From the NCBI GenBank assembly GCA_900553945.1, contig USFR01000013.1, forward strand, positions 1-46,525: a DNA stretch of 46,525 nucleotides. Reading direction: 5' to 3'. The translations under genes and the position numbers were made by a program. Every line of letters starts with the position of its first letter. Within the stretch, counting starts at the first letter, position 1. Source of the DNA: an uncultured Clostridium sp. Lineage in GTDB: Bacteria > Bacillota > Clostridia > TANB77 > CAG-508. Shown piece by piece: positions 11,401 to 18,761 of this stretch. The notes under the pieces were generated by a model. That model made no database searches, was not told where the DNA came from, and saw only the letters and a list, made by a program, of their open reading frames with translations.

Positions 11401-11986
11401 CGGCTTCTGTTCTATTCCACCATGCTATGTTAGGATATGATGATTTTGGAACAACACCTGGTGTGTTAGCGTTTGCTTCTGCTAATAAATATGCAACTTC
11501 ATCATTTGATGCAGATATTCCACCACCTTCGCTATAGTGAATTATACCTGTTCCATATAATGTTCCTGCTACTGCAACAGATGTTGCACCACATTCCGCA
11601 GATATTCCTCCATTACTTATTCCAGAATATGATACTGCAATAAGTTGTAAACTTGCTGTTCCTGGGAAACAATTTGGGTGAGAGCCAGATCTTAAAGTAA
11701 ATGTTCCTCCATTTGTTACATCAGCACTAACTCCTCTGCCACCTACTGTTCCAGTTACAATTATTTGTTGATCTGCTTTATTAAAATATGGACCACCATG
11801 CTCATTACAGAACATTGCTGAGCTCCACACTAATGAGTCAAAATATAGTTCTCCAGTGTATGGACCTCTATCTGCTGTATAGTGTTGTGTTAGCCCAATT
11901 CCTAATACGTTCGATACATTTGCTAAAAAGTATGTTCCAATTGCTATTATAATTATTGAGAAAAGATATTTAATACATTTTTTCAT
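5486..11986 (-). CDS. Giant membrane-anchored surface protein with coiled coil and SdrD_B-like domains
   Basis: A 2166-residue exported protein. It has an N-terminal hydrophobic signal or anchor (about residues 8-30), a beta-rich region, and a long charged coiled coil (about 215-440; KLNAEKEKLENKIARWNKT and following heptads). Two SdrD_B/prealbumin-like modules begin near residues 737 (AGDVWVDGDSQ) and 1379 (AGYVWEDAKDQ). Long acidic Tyr/Asp/Glu-rich stretches follow, with a C-terminal membrane helix near 2130-2150 and a KQKKIQDDEEK tail. Just before the helix is VIAPTGIA, which resembles but does not match an LPxTG sorting signal. The ATG overlaps the upstream gene's TAA as TAATG, with AAAGGAGG upstream, so the two are probably translated together. 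The overall design is that of an adhesin or matrix protein; ligand unknown. Confidence 0.8.
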   Translation of the reverse strand: MKKCIKYLFSIIIIAIGTYFLANVSNVLGIGLTQHYTADRGPYTGELYFDSLVWSSAMFCNEHGGPYFNKADQQIIVTGTVGGRGVSADVTNGGTFTLRSGSHPNCFPGTASLQLIAVSYSGISNGGISAECGATSVAVAGTLYGTGIIHYSEGGGISASNDEVAYLLAEANANTPGVVPKSSYPNIAWWNRTEAAISANRGKNTVFDEDPSLSQDQETEAKNAIIDKNQTQINKLNAEKEKLENKIARWNKTINKLNNKIGGYEDNISSLRSEISQNDELIAKKQNQIKKYEKSLAKAQSDLSAKQEERAELVANKDNTGKVDKEIATIKSNIRKYEDGISGLEEDIKNLTDENESLQNQINKYQKLINNIQDPQTKKQYNSSIPRYQKYIRKAENRISVINQEIAVLQSEIDELNEYFEKRLQDREKFMKYLDEITVRKNVDTDGYSSGNATGLVKEARLFALMHQAIRAYGKNGNDGTYQDTIQDKTNKEKVEVTYDATRKRYLIGPFNFQYMEVYSPTSLGNSDLGNNGNQFAGITGTPVLSVQRTVNGKNIVEDKELGDGWNFSWEDNQRRSIDSLGNAIPDQYDAYPHTGEDFYILLDYEEGMHMLGGLTFNFRCLTASGTYHITTGYIEKWAWSSSGVSYTSCNHEYRHYKTNDKGEQEYDYSTYCSDMTSASITVSKYQVGQIHTQELMRVEQADRFFYQMGAGYSFTVDGNKKDEEGHAEFRWNIDLTTTLAGDVWVDGDSQKDSSLTIGIKEGGEKELKNIGVTIYVYSGSRNVRKAIAHKENGEEIKWPIYTNAQGHYEVKRLEAPGSVKNGFYVIEFEYDGQVYRHTTYLAKSASTIDIDGETYASQGKAAEYKKDPNSYRDSSMAVEQVESRYNFDRTFGEITGEEEIQDDNSTNGKTKTTDIDGYNAEDNADEKFNKISYRGKTEENLMTSKLNSAASPQDGSEVNQKVTPGQEYERYRITAKTYYDNTELYEMSLRKSDYRIKYPLVEEKDAQGKAQDWIYIMNNKRIKDSSGNEVGRYIDEYMLHINLGLKERPKTDMSTLKDLYKVTMIVNEQKITKQYNLLGDFDTSEYKLALEKRKKEIDDKKYEKYSLGLYSTDLAYQSYQRYKDAIQEVQEMKEGTELRVFVTYVVRVYNNSDTNEVEFNEITDYYDEQYTIVSEDVKASVIDNNSKRSQQVVADAPYYRIMNTKDAEINNLWQETKEKNLAEKVDGVDCGEIKWTEKKNDTLKAKQKMLVSTTDSLTEMKIKPNQYAELFTTYEVNKDGYEEMKKKAEVSITARKDMLGDKENIAEISNYSTYYTSKDYNSRFYRAYRSGWVSGRVDKDSAPNNIKKSDIKDRTKYEDDTDRAIPLNIKLETYERDMAGYVWEDAKDQEAGKYEISTGNGYYDEGSDDKLIPNVGITMYEVINMGRLNEGGSYNLEYDNYDYYYQVPQEYYNYNSLGESAYTIEGGKAETSEVESTESATENGNYYIYGFLPGDYVLRFDYGTKGDGNTDVKYTANENAEPQTPETINIVKYNGQDYENTKFMGDLSEKSGKEHLNDKYLDLTGKTTIDGTDISELKISTARDNESRRMIVDAYSRTIENDRGQILRERDASNEEFIDATKMYAETPIMQVEIEDPKKMKIDGDEDETARPNGEKYEPDAKKNQAEQYDENNNPIVENHYSIKNINFGIEERAKTDIALEKYIENIQVLKSGEVILNASIDEDGEIIKTDVNAAGLEKIAYIPHTKASTAGLYQQGFYALSIENEYLNDITLRIQYKMKLLNNSEADFTGDLAELYKAEEIVNKAEEYNEYRGHMLQKTGTEYNTSTIKPQIVEYGKYVGRFYYENRIKEEPETYTISDYAEDNSALEDVDIQYEGDKLVTTTVDQLVDYVDIDASPENDSSVANASWITSDLGAEGYNPSLNGLIDKTAYRVVNGKTNIYDEKDRAFITETRSNIVISYNERLQALKQIPTSDGGTSDCESTGRVEYEDNEKTSSKYNSTLTKELKSKNYVGEDSDEFYSEIRLTARKEASSGTDANQMRIDNLAEVLVYSNSTGRRDINSVPGNAMVISTTQGMWKAGYNSIELHKSTASGDWKTESKNWTKYPENDAWSPEYVTVIAPTGIAIRTYIKNNIVPLIILAIAMGAMGIVFVIKQKKIQDDEEK

Positions 11987-14900
11987 TATACATACCTCCT
12001 TTTCTCAAAGAATCTCCAGATGAGAAAGGCTAGAGGTATTAATATTATTAGCGTTACAAGAACAATTGGTAATGTTCCTATTCTTAAACCTGTTGTAATA
12101 CCAACTATTGAATCTGCATATGATAAGTCATCTTCTGTTAATTTATTTTCTGGTGTTGAGTCTATATCTGCAATTCCTTTATCATTTTCTGCACTTGCAA
12201 TTTCTATACTATTGTGAATTAAACCTGTATTCTTATCTGTCATATTTTTTATAAGTATTAATCTAATTTCTTTAGTTTCTCCTGGATTAATTACTTCATC
12301 TTTTAATGCTGTTGTGTATAAGTTTCCATCTGCTCCTATGTACCAATTTGGATTTATTGAGCTATCAAATTCTAAGTCAGATGACATGTAATCAACCAAT
12401 TTTGTTGCTTTTCCAGCTATTGTTCCTTGGTTTTCTACAGTAACTTTATATTCGATTAGTACTTTTGAACCACTTACCAAATCTGGATCAATATCTACTT
12501 TTGATAATTTAGAATTTTCGCTTACAAATTCATTATTTTCTGCTGAATTTTGAACTGTCATTTTCTCAACTGTTGTGTCTAGTTTTAAGTCAAATATGTT
12601 ATCATCTATAAGTCCCAAATCTATATTTGCAACACTTTTATCTTCTATTGAAATGTTATCTGTTACATTCTTTCCGTCAATATTCATAACTGATGCTTTA
12701 TTTTGTGATAATTTTTCAGTATTTTCAGAACTTAATTTATATTGTTCTTCATCATAGTTGAATTTTACATAATATTTTCCATTTGGTACATTTTCAAATA
12801 TGTAACGTCCAGATATATCTGTTATTTTTGAACCTATAACTTCATTTGTTTCTGAATTACATAAATTTACTACAATTCCTGATAATACTTTTTCATTGTT
12901 GTCTTGTTGTTGATTATTATTTAAATCTACATAAGCAACTCCTGTTAATTTATAATTCTCACTTTCTACTGCATCTTCAATAACAGAACTTACCATTTCA
13001 GATTTTATTGCTTTTCCAAATAAGTTTCCTTTAACATAAGCTGATATGCTATTTGATTTTCCTGGAATAATTTTTCCTGTAAATGTTATTTTACCTGATT
13101 GACCAGCTTTTAAAGAAATCCAATTTGCATTATTTAAGTCCTTTGCATTTCCTATCATTTTAGATTCTTCATCTGTTGTTACTGTTAATGATTCTACTTT
13201 AAAATTGTCTGATGTTTCTACTGCTAGTTTTAATGCTAATACATCAAATTCGCAATTATTTGTAAGGTCATACGTATATGTTACATCATTGTTTTCTGAA
13301 ACATACATATCATTTTCTTTGGCTGGTGTAACTTGTATATCATACAAATAGAACTTTAAGTCATTTTCATATTCAACGTTTCTATTAGCATCATCTGATA
13401 CTATTGATGTTTTAGAACTTATATTATATGAACCTCCTGTTAAATTATTATCATCTTCTAAGCAAATTGTATAACGTAGTAATGCTGATTCAGATGGCTC
13501 TAGGCTATCAAATTTTGCTCTTAATATTCCTGTATTTTTATCATATGTAAAATCAACTTTTTTTCCATCGTCAACTTGTAAATTTGTAACATTTATTCTG
13601 TTTGAAAATTGCTTTGTAAAAATAACATTATTTAGTTGTTCCCCTGATGTATTTCTCATATTGAAAATACAATTGGTTGCTGAACCAACCCATTTTTCAT
13701 CATTTATTCCATCTTCAAAAATTTGTATATTTGTTTTTTCAATAGGACTTGCTTCTGATTCAAAGCTTTGTTCTTCAAAATTTCTTGCACTTATATTTCC
13801 ACTTATCTTTAAGTCTGATAATCCTTCTTGTAGTTTAAATGTGTTGTATCCTATTGTAACTGTTTGTTCTGAATTTGCTTCCATAGTTTCTTTTTTAATA
13901 ACAAATCCTGTTTCTTGTTTTTCAACTGTGAAATCACTGTCTTGTTTCATATATGAAGCCGTTAGTCCATTTACATTTGGTATTGTTATAACAAGATTTT
14001 TACTATCTACATTACTTGTATTTCTTATTGTTATTTCATATTCTGCATCTGAAATTTCTTTTATTTTATCTCCATTTAATTTCATTTCTACTTCTAGACT
14101 TGAATTTTTAAGTGTTTCGTATCCAATTTTGTTTGGAGATGAATTTGATTCTATGCTTGTATCTGCTTCTTTGTAGTATGTTGCATATGTTCCGTAAAAA
14201 GCATCTCCTGCTTCTAGGTTTGCTGGAATTACATAATCATATGTAAATTGTAGTTTACTATTTGGTTCTAATACATAGTTTTCATCTATTACTATTAAAT
14301 ATGATTTTACTCCACCTGTTTTATAATAATTTGTTTTCCATCCATTATTCTCATCTGTTAAATCTTCTGTTGCTTCTCCATTTTCAGAGTAATAAACTGT
14401 GTAATTTAAGTCTTTATCACTTGATGTAATTTCTGTATCTAATATTGTATTTACTGTCGTTCCTAAATCTTCTCCTGTTGTAATGTCTTTGTTTCCCTCA
14501 AAAGGAATTCTTCCTAAAATTCTAAAGTTTGAATATTTTTTTCCTGTACTATTCAAAACTGTAATATCCATTGTTGCTAATTTTGCTTCTGTTCCCTCTT
14601 CTAATAAATCTGTGTCTGCTCCTTGTTTTACAGATGACACTTTATTTGAATTTTCAGTATTCTCATTTTCTTGATTTGCATTTTTTGTTTCTGAGGTTTG
14701 TCCTGTTACTAATCCTTCTTGTCCTTTATATGAGATTTGAACTCCATCATATCCATTCATGTCATATGAAACATCGTTACTTGATGATAACATATGCCAT
14801 TCTGATTCATTAGCATACGTCGTTGCAATCGCATTATAATAGTACATTTCTACCATTTCGCTTATGTTCCCTGCAAATTCGTCAACTCCTAAGTCAACGT

Positions 14901-16836
14901 CAAATGATATTAATGTTCCATTTGTTTCTTTATTTATATTGTATGATGTTTGACTTCCTTTTAAGGAAATTCTAATTATTTGGTTGTCACCATCAATTAA
15001 ATTTTCTACATTTGCTATTTCAAATTCATTGTTTGCATAGAATAAATCTATGTTTTTAATTCTTGCTTCTTTTATTGCTTGTGGTAGTCTAACTTCAAAT
15101 ACAGGATTTTCATATAAATCAGATGTATCTTCATTATTATTTAATCTAATTTTAAAGTTAACTCCTTCATTTGCTGAAACACTAGAAAGTTCTTCTTGTG
15201 CAATTTCCAATGTTGCATCTGATGTTGTTGGCTTTATGCTAACTACTGTTTCTGCTTCTCCTAAATCATCAATTGCCCCTTCATTATATGTTGCATATGC
15301 TTGTGATACATTGATTAATTTAGTAAATGTTTTTATGTTTTCTCTTGTAAAATCTATTCTCTTTATAGATTTTGTACTTATAATTGAAATATTTCCATCT
15401 GCTATTGGTCCTGATGTTATTATCTTTACTTTTGTAATTCCATCCGGATATTCAATTATATAGTTTCCTTCTTCATTTGTTTCTTGATCAAATTTTATTT
15501 CTCTTATTAGTTCATCGTTTTCACTATATATTTGAATATAACCTGTTTCGCCTAGCATATTAACTAAATTTTCTCTTGAAAATTCAGTTGTTTTATAATT
15601 AGAAACTGTTTCAATATTATATTCATATGCATTTTGTTCATCTGTGAAATATTCTCTCTTATCTACTATTTCTAAAGCACTTATTAAATCTGATCTACTA
15701 ATATTTAATATATCTTTTTTAGTATATGTTATTTCATATTTTTCGTTTTGACTGTCTGCCATTAAATAACCTTTGCTTATTGGTTCATCTTTGCCTTCTT
15801 TCATATATTGAACAATGTTTCCAATTGCTTGGTTTAAGTCATATGCTATTTCGAATTTATTATTTTCTGTATTTCCAGCATAATTATTTATTGTATATTC
15901 TACATTTCCATTTACTGTGTTTAATTTTGTATTCTCTCCTGTATATGAAAATGTTATTGTGTATTCATCTGAACCATATGAATTAAAAATTTCTCCATCT
16001 TTTTCATTGTTTCCTACATTAATGTATAAAACATTTTCTTCAGTTTTATAATTTGATTCTGTGAATTCAATATTGCTATCTTCTCTTCCTTCTGTGTAAC
16101 TTAATTTATTTGCTTCAACTTGTATATTTGAAATTTCTAATCCCTCAATTTGAGGTATATCAATTTTTAATTCTGAATTTTTTATTGGTATGTTATTTGT
16201 TTGATCTTTTCCTGAAATTTTTGCACTGACTTGAAGTATTTTTCCTTTTATTCCATCTTTTTCGTAATTGATATTCTTTATCACGTTATATTCAAGGTTT
16301 GTAGAAGTTTGTTCTTTCCATGAAAGTTTTGCATTTAATACCTTTTCTAATTTTTGTTCTTTTCCTTCGTTGTCTACATAGATTCCTGAAAAAGTTACTT
16401 GGTTTGTTTTGCTTAAATATGTTGATGTCATGCTATTTTTTCTAACGTATTCAATTGGAATTGATATTTTTTGTGATTCACTTTGGTTTAATGCTTGTAC
16501 TTTTATTTGATTATCTTTAATTTTTACATCTGAATTATCTTTGATTGAAAAATTAAGATTGTCACCTAGTTTCAATATTCCACTTTTCAAATATCCTTTT
16601 CCATTTACTTTAATTTCAAAATTTAGATTTGTATTTTTTTCATTAACATCACAATCAAGCGAATCTGTATTTTCTACATTTTCACTTGAAAAATAAGCTT
16701 TTACTTCAACTGCATCTTCTTCGTTTTCAACGGCAAAGCTTAAATTATTTAATATTGGCATCATGTCTAGCATTGTTAATAAAAAAATTATCATTGTTGC
16801 AATAAATTTTTTGATAACTAATTTTTTCTTTTGCAT
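11986..16836 (-). CDS. Giant membrane-anchored DUF11/SdrD_B-like surface protein
   Basis: A 1616-residue exported protein. The chosen start is MQKKKLVIKKF, preceded by GAAGGGAAG at good spacing; a more upstream in-frame ATG at 16878 lies at the predicted transcription start and lacks a binding site. A signal peptide is followed by many tandem beta-sandwich segments with the Asn/Ser/Thr-rich look of DUF11-type repeats. One SdrD_B module starts near residue 1300 (GVAYVDLNNNQQQDNNEKVL), then a DUF11-like segment (about 1415-1530), then SIVGITTGLRIGTLP, a membrane helix and the tail RRFFEKRRYV-like basic end. It heads an operon with the 2166-residue protein. The partial gene at the right window edge ends in a similar way. 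Probable surface stalk or adhesin; ligand unknown. Confidence 0.78.
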   Translation of the reverse strand: MQKKKLVIKKFIATMIIFLLTMLDMMPILNNLSFAVENEEDAVEVKAYFSSENVENTDSLDCDVNEKNTNLNFEIKVNGKGYLKSGILKLGDNLNFSIKDNSDVKIKDNQIKVQALNQSESQKISIPIEYVRKNSMTSTYLSKTNQVTFSGIYVDNEGKEQKLEKVLNAKLSWKEQTSTNLEYNVIKNINYEKDGIKGKILQVSAKISGKDQTNNIPIKNSELKIDIPQIEGLEISNIQVEANKLSYTEGREDSNIEFTESNYKTEENVLYINVGNNEKDGEIFNSYGSDEYTITFSYTGENTKLNTVNGNVEYTINNYAGNTENNKFEIAYDLNQAIGNIVQYMKEGKDEPISKGYLMADSQNEKYEITYTKKDILNISRSDLISALEIVDKREYFTDEQNAYEYNIETVSNYKTTEFSRENLVNMLGETGYIQIYSENDELIREIKFDQETNEEGNYIIEYPDGITKVKIITSGPIADGNISIISTKSIKRIDFTRENIKTFTKLINVSQAYATYNEGAIDDLGEAETVVSIKPTTSDATLEIAQEELSSVSANEGVNFKIRLNNNEDTSDLYENPVFEVRLPQAIKEARIKNIDLFYANNEFEIANVENLIDGDNQIIRISLKGSQTSYNINKETNGTLISFDVDLGVDEFAGNISEMVEMYYYNAIATTYANESEWHMLSSSNDVSYDMNGYDGVQISYKGQEGLVTGQTSETKNANQENENTENSNKVSSVKQGADTDLLEEGTEAKLATMDITVLNSTGKKYSNFRILGRIPFEGNKDITTGEDLGTTVNTILDTEITSSDKDLNYTVYYSENGEATEDLTDENNGWKTNYYKTGGVKSYLIVIDENYVLEPNSKLQFTYDYVIPANLEAGDAFYGTYATYYKEADTSIESNSSPNKIGYETLKNSSLEVEMKLNGDKIKEISDAEYEITIRNTSNVDSKNLVITIPNVNGLTASYMKQDSDFTVEKQETGFVIKKETMEANSEQTVTIGYNTFKLQEGLSDLKISGNISARNFEEQSFESEASPIEKTNIQIFEDGINDEKWVGSATNCIFNMRNTSGEQLNNVIFTKQFSNRINVTNLQVDDGKKVDFTYDKNTGILRAKFDSLEPSESALLRYTICLEDDNNLTGGSYNISSKTSIVSDDANRNVEYENDLKFYLYDIQVTPAKENDMYVSENNDVTYTYDLTNNCEFDVLALKLAVETSDNFKVESLTVTTDEESKMIGNAKDLNNANWISLKAGQSGKITFTGKIIPGKSNSISAYVKGNLFGKAIKSEMVSSVIEDAVESENYKLTGVAYVDLNNNQQQDNNEKVLSGIVVNLCNSETNEVIGSKITDISGRYIFENVPNGKYYVKFNYDEEQYKLSSENTEKLSQNKASVMNIDGKNVTDNISIEDKSVANIDLGLIDDNIFDLKLDTTVEKMTVQNSAENNEFVSENSKLSKVDIDPDLVSGSKVLIEYKVTVENQGTIAGKATKLVDYMSSDLEFDSSINPNWYIGADGNLYTTALKDEVINPGETKEIRLILIKNMTDKNTGLIHNSIEIASAENDKGIADIDSTPENKLTEDDLSYADSIVGITTGLRIGTLPIVLVTLIILIPLAFLIWRFFEKRRYV

Positions 16837-16883
16837 GTAACTCTTCCCTTCTACTTTCTTGCCTTTTAGCATATTCATTATTT

Positions 16884-16911
16884 ATATTAATATTTTTTCT
16901 ACTTATGTCAA
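16884..16911 (-). promoter_or_regulatory. Promoter of the giant surface protein operon
   Basis: On the minus strand: TTGACA (16911-16906), a 16-base spacer, then TAATAT (16889-16884). The predicted transcript start lies near 16878, leaving a leader of about 40 nt before the ATG at 16836. This favours 16836 over 16878 as the start codon. Confidence 0.65.
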
Positions 16912-17099
16912 TATAAGTTTTTTTCCATTTGTATTATCTTAATTTAGCATGTTTTACGGATATACAAAGGAAAAGCTCTTTTAAATTTTTATTAAGTTTT
17001 GTTTACATTTTATATACTATTAATTTTTTTCACACTTCTTAATCGTGTTTCATAATATATATAAAAACATTGCATATATTGAAATTAGGAGGGTTTCGT

Positions 17100-17240
17100 A
17101 TGAATAATTTAGATATGAATGCTATAATGAAAATGCTTTCAAAAATGGATAAAAAAGACTTAGAAGTTGGGCTTGCCAAGGCTCAGGAGATTTTAAAACA
17201 AAAAGGGGTTGAAAACAACAATAATAATTCTAAAAAATAG
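17100..17240 (+). CDS. Small protein of unknown function, 46 residues
   Basis: Begins with MNNLDMNAIMKMLSKMDKKD and ends in an Asn-rich tail. AGGAGG sits at 17087-17092, eight bases before the ATG, which makes it a convincing small gene despite its size. It is predicted to be a soluble amphipathic helix with no signal peptide. It is first of three small plus-strand genes (17.1-18.0 kb) with strong ribosome binding sites and is probably co-transcribed with them. No family is recognised; the repeated N/M/K-rich helix resembles the start of the next gene (both contain a QLSDMLS/KMLSKM-type helix), which may mean a shared partner. Confidence 0.65.
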   Translation: MNNLDMNAIMKMLSKMDKKDLEVGLAKAQEILKQKGVENNNNNSKK

Positions 17241-17296
17241 TTTCACAATTTATTTTTTAGATTATAGATTATTTAATTTTTAAAGGAGGTATTTTC

Positions 17297-17644
17297 ATGG
17301 ATTCTGATCTATTAAAGCAATTATCTGATATGCTTTCTGAAAAAGATATTGATTTGAATCAAATTCTAGAGAATTTTCAGTCTACATCATCTGATGAAAA
17401 TACCACCAATTCACAAAATGATTCTAATCAGTTTGATCCAGAAATGCTACTAAAAATGCAGAAGCTTTTAAGCTTGCTTAATAAGAATAAAGACTCAAAA
17501 GATGAAGTTCTATTAAAGGCTCTAAAGCCATATATGAGAGGTTCTAGGAAAGAAAAAATTGATCAATATATAAAGTTACTACATATCTTAAACTTGTTCG
17601 AGAAATTTCAAGAAATGGGAGGGAATTTAAGTGATTTTCTATAA
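17297..17644 (+). CDS. Hypothetical helical protein, 115 residues
   Basis: A soluble, charged, helix-rich protein. The N-terminal helix MDSDLLKQLSDMLSEKDIDL is followed by a Ser/Thr/Asn/Gln linker (about residues 35-55) and a C-terminal helical domain (FDPEMLLKMQKLLSLLNKN and MRGSRKEKIDQYIKLLHILN). AGGAGG at 17284-17289 with 7-base spacing fixes the ATG. It overlaps the next gene by 14 bp. The C-terminal half looks like the conserved part. I do not recognise the family; the gene sits between the surface-protein operon and the convergent minC. Confidence 0.65.
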   Translation: MDSDLLKQLSDMLSEKDIDLNQILENFQSTSSDENTTNSQNDSNQFDPEMLLKMQKLLSLLNKNKDSKDEVLLKALKPYMRGSRKEKIDQYIKLLHILNLFEKFQEMGGNLSDFL

Positions 17645-18020
17645 TCCATTTTTTTCAGGATTTTCTCCTTTTCCTTTTGAAAAATCCACAAAACGCTCAC
17701 CCAAAGTGGATAACACATCAAAAAAATCTAATTTTCATTCACAAAGACAAGATACAGAAACACAAAATAACATTGATACAACAGCTGAAAATTCAAATTA
17801 TACAGTTTCTTCTAAAAATTTTTCTGAATCAGCCAAATACCAATTGGACAATAAAAAAAGTAATCATAAATCTTCCTTTGGTCTTGGAAAATTTAATGAT
17901 TACTTACAAGAAACTGATAGTCTTATTCTTTTAGCTTTATTATATTTTTTATATACTCAAAAATCATCTAGCGGTCCTTTAATGATTTGTTTATTATTAC
18001 TTTTACTTGACGATGATTAG
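17631..18020 (+). CDS. Hypothetical protein with C-terminal hydrophobic helix, 129 residues
   Basis: Starts at GTG inside the end of the previous gene, with GGGAGGG eight bases upstream. The N-terminus is aromatic (FYNPFFSGFSPFPF), the middle is a disordered Ser/Asn/Lys linker (about residues 20-90), and the end is a strongly hydrophobic segment (DSLILLALLYFLYTQ, then PLMICLLLLLLDDD), which probably inserts in a membrane. The stop codon overlaps that of the convergent minC by three bases. Small Clostridial proteins with a Leu-rich C-terminus ending in DDD exist, but I cannot assign a function. Confidence 0.65.
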   Translation: MIFYNPFFSGFSPFPFEKSTKRSPKVDNTSKKSNFHSQRQDTETQNNIDTTAENSNYTVSSKNFSESAKYQLDNKKSNHKSSFGLGKFNDYLQETDSLILLALLYFLYTQKSSSGPLMICLLLLLLDDD

Positions 18021-18622
18021 CCAATTTCAATATTTTCACCATCTAAATATATAAATGGTAACTTATAGTCATTCTCAGGTATTTCTTTTAATATGTTTGC
18101 AATTCTAACTTGTGTAGGTTCAATGGAATTAGCACTAATAATTGCTTTTTTATTTCCATTTGCACCTGCATGGGCTAATCCCCTGATTTTTCCTGTAACT
18201 ATTATATTTTCTCCAGCTATAACTTCGGCACCATAGTTAACATCTCCAAGTATTGCTATACTTCCAGAATACTCTTCTCTTTGTCCTGAACGCAAATTTC
18301 CTCTTATGAATTTTGTTTCAGAAGTTTCAACTGAACTTTCAAACGTTCTTTTTATTGCATGTAACCCTAACAACTCACTTGTTTCTCCAAAAAGTACCGG
18401 ACTATCTATATCATCTTTTAAAATTGCTCTTATTGTTGCTTGTTCATGTTCTTTTAAAGCTTTTCCTACTATTCGTATCGGTTTTATATCTTTAGCATAG
18501 TATTTTTTTATTCGAGGTAATTTTTCTCTAAATTCATCTATTACATCATTAAAATCAGTTGCCACATTAATCATAATCTTAATTTCATCTTTTGTACTTG
18601 AAATTCTTAAACAACTTCTCAT
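18017..18622 (-). CDS. minC: Septum site-determining protein MinC
   Basis: Division-site inhibitor that blocks FtsZ assembly away from mid-cell, normally recruited to the membrane by MinD. The C-terminal MinC domain is clear: RGNLRSGQ, GDVNYGAEVIAGENIIVTG, RGLAHAGANGN and PTQVRIANIL follow the family's beta-helix pattern. The N-terminal ~90 residues are the more variable FtsZ-binding part. The start is taken at the fourth residue of the longest frame (MRSCLR), because AAAGGA lies directly against the upstream ATG but 9 bases from this one. It ends the mre cluster. minD, the usual next gene, is not here: the convergent small gene follows at once. Confidence 0.92.
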   Translation of the reverse strand: MRSCLRISSTKDEIKIMINVATDFNDVIDEFREKLPRIKKYYAKDIKPIRIVGKALKEHEQATIRAILKDDIDSPVLFGETSELLGLHAIKRTFESSVETSETKFIRGNLRSGQREEYSGSIAILGDVNYGAEVIAGENIIVTGKIRGLAHAGANGNKKAIISANSIEPTQVRIANILKEIPENDYKLPFIYLDGENIEIG

Positions 18623-18761
18623 TTTACTCATTCCTTTTAAAATATTAATTTTGCCTAACCTCTAATAATTTTTATAATTGTTTTCCAAACTATTATATCA
18701 TCATTTTTGTCTTTTGTGTTTAATTTTTTAATATTCTATGAAAGTTCAGAGAGAACACTTT

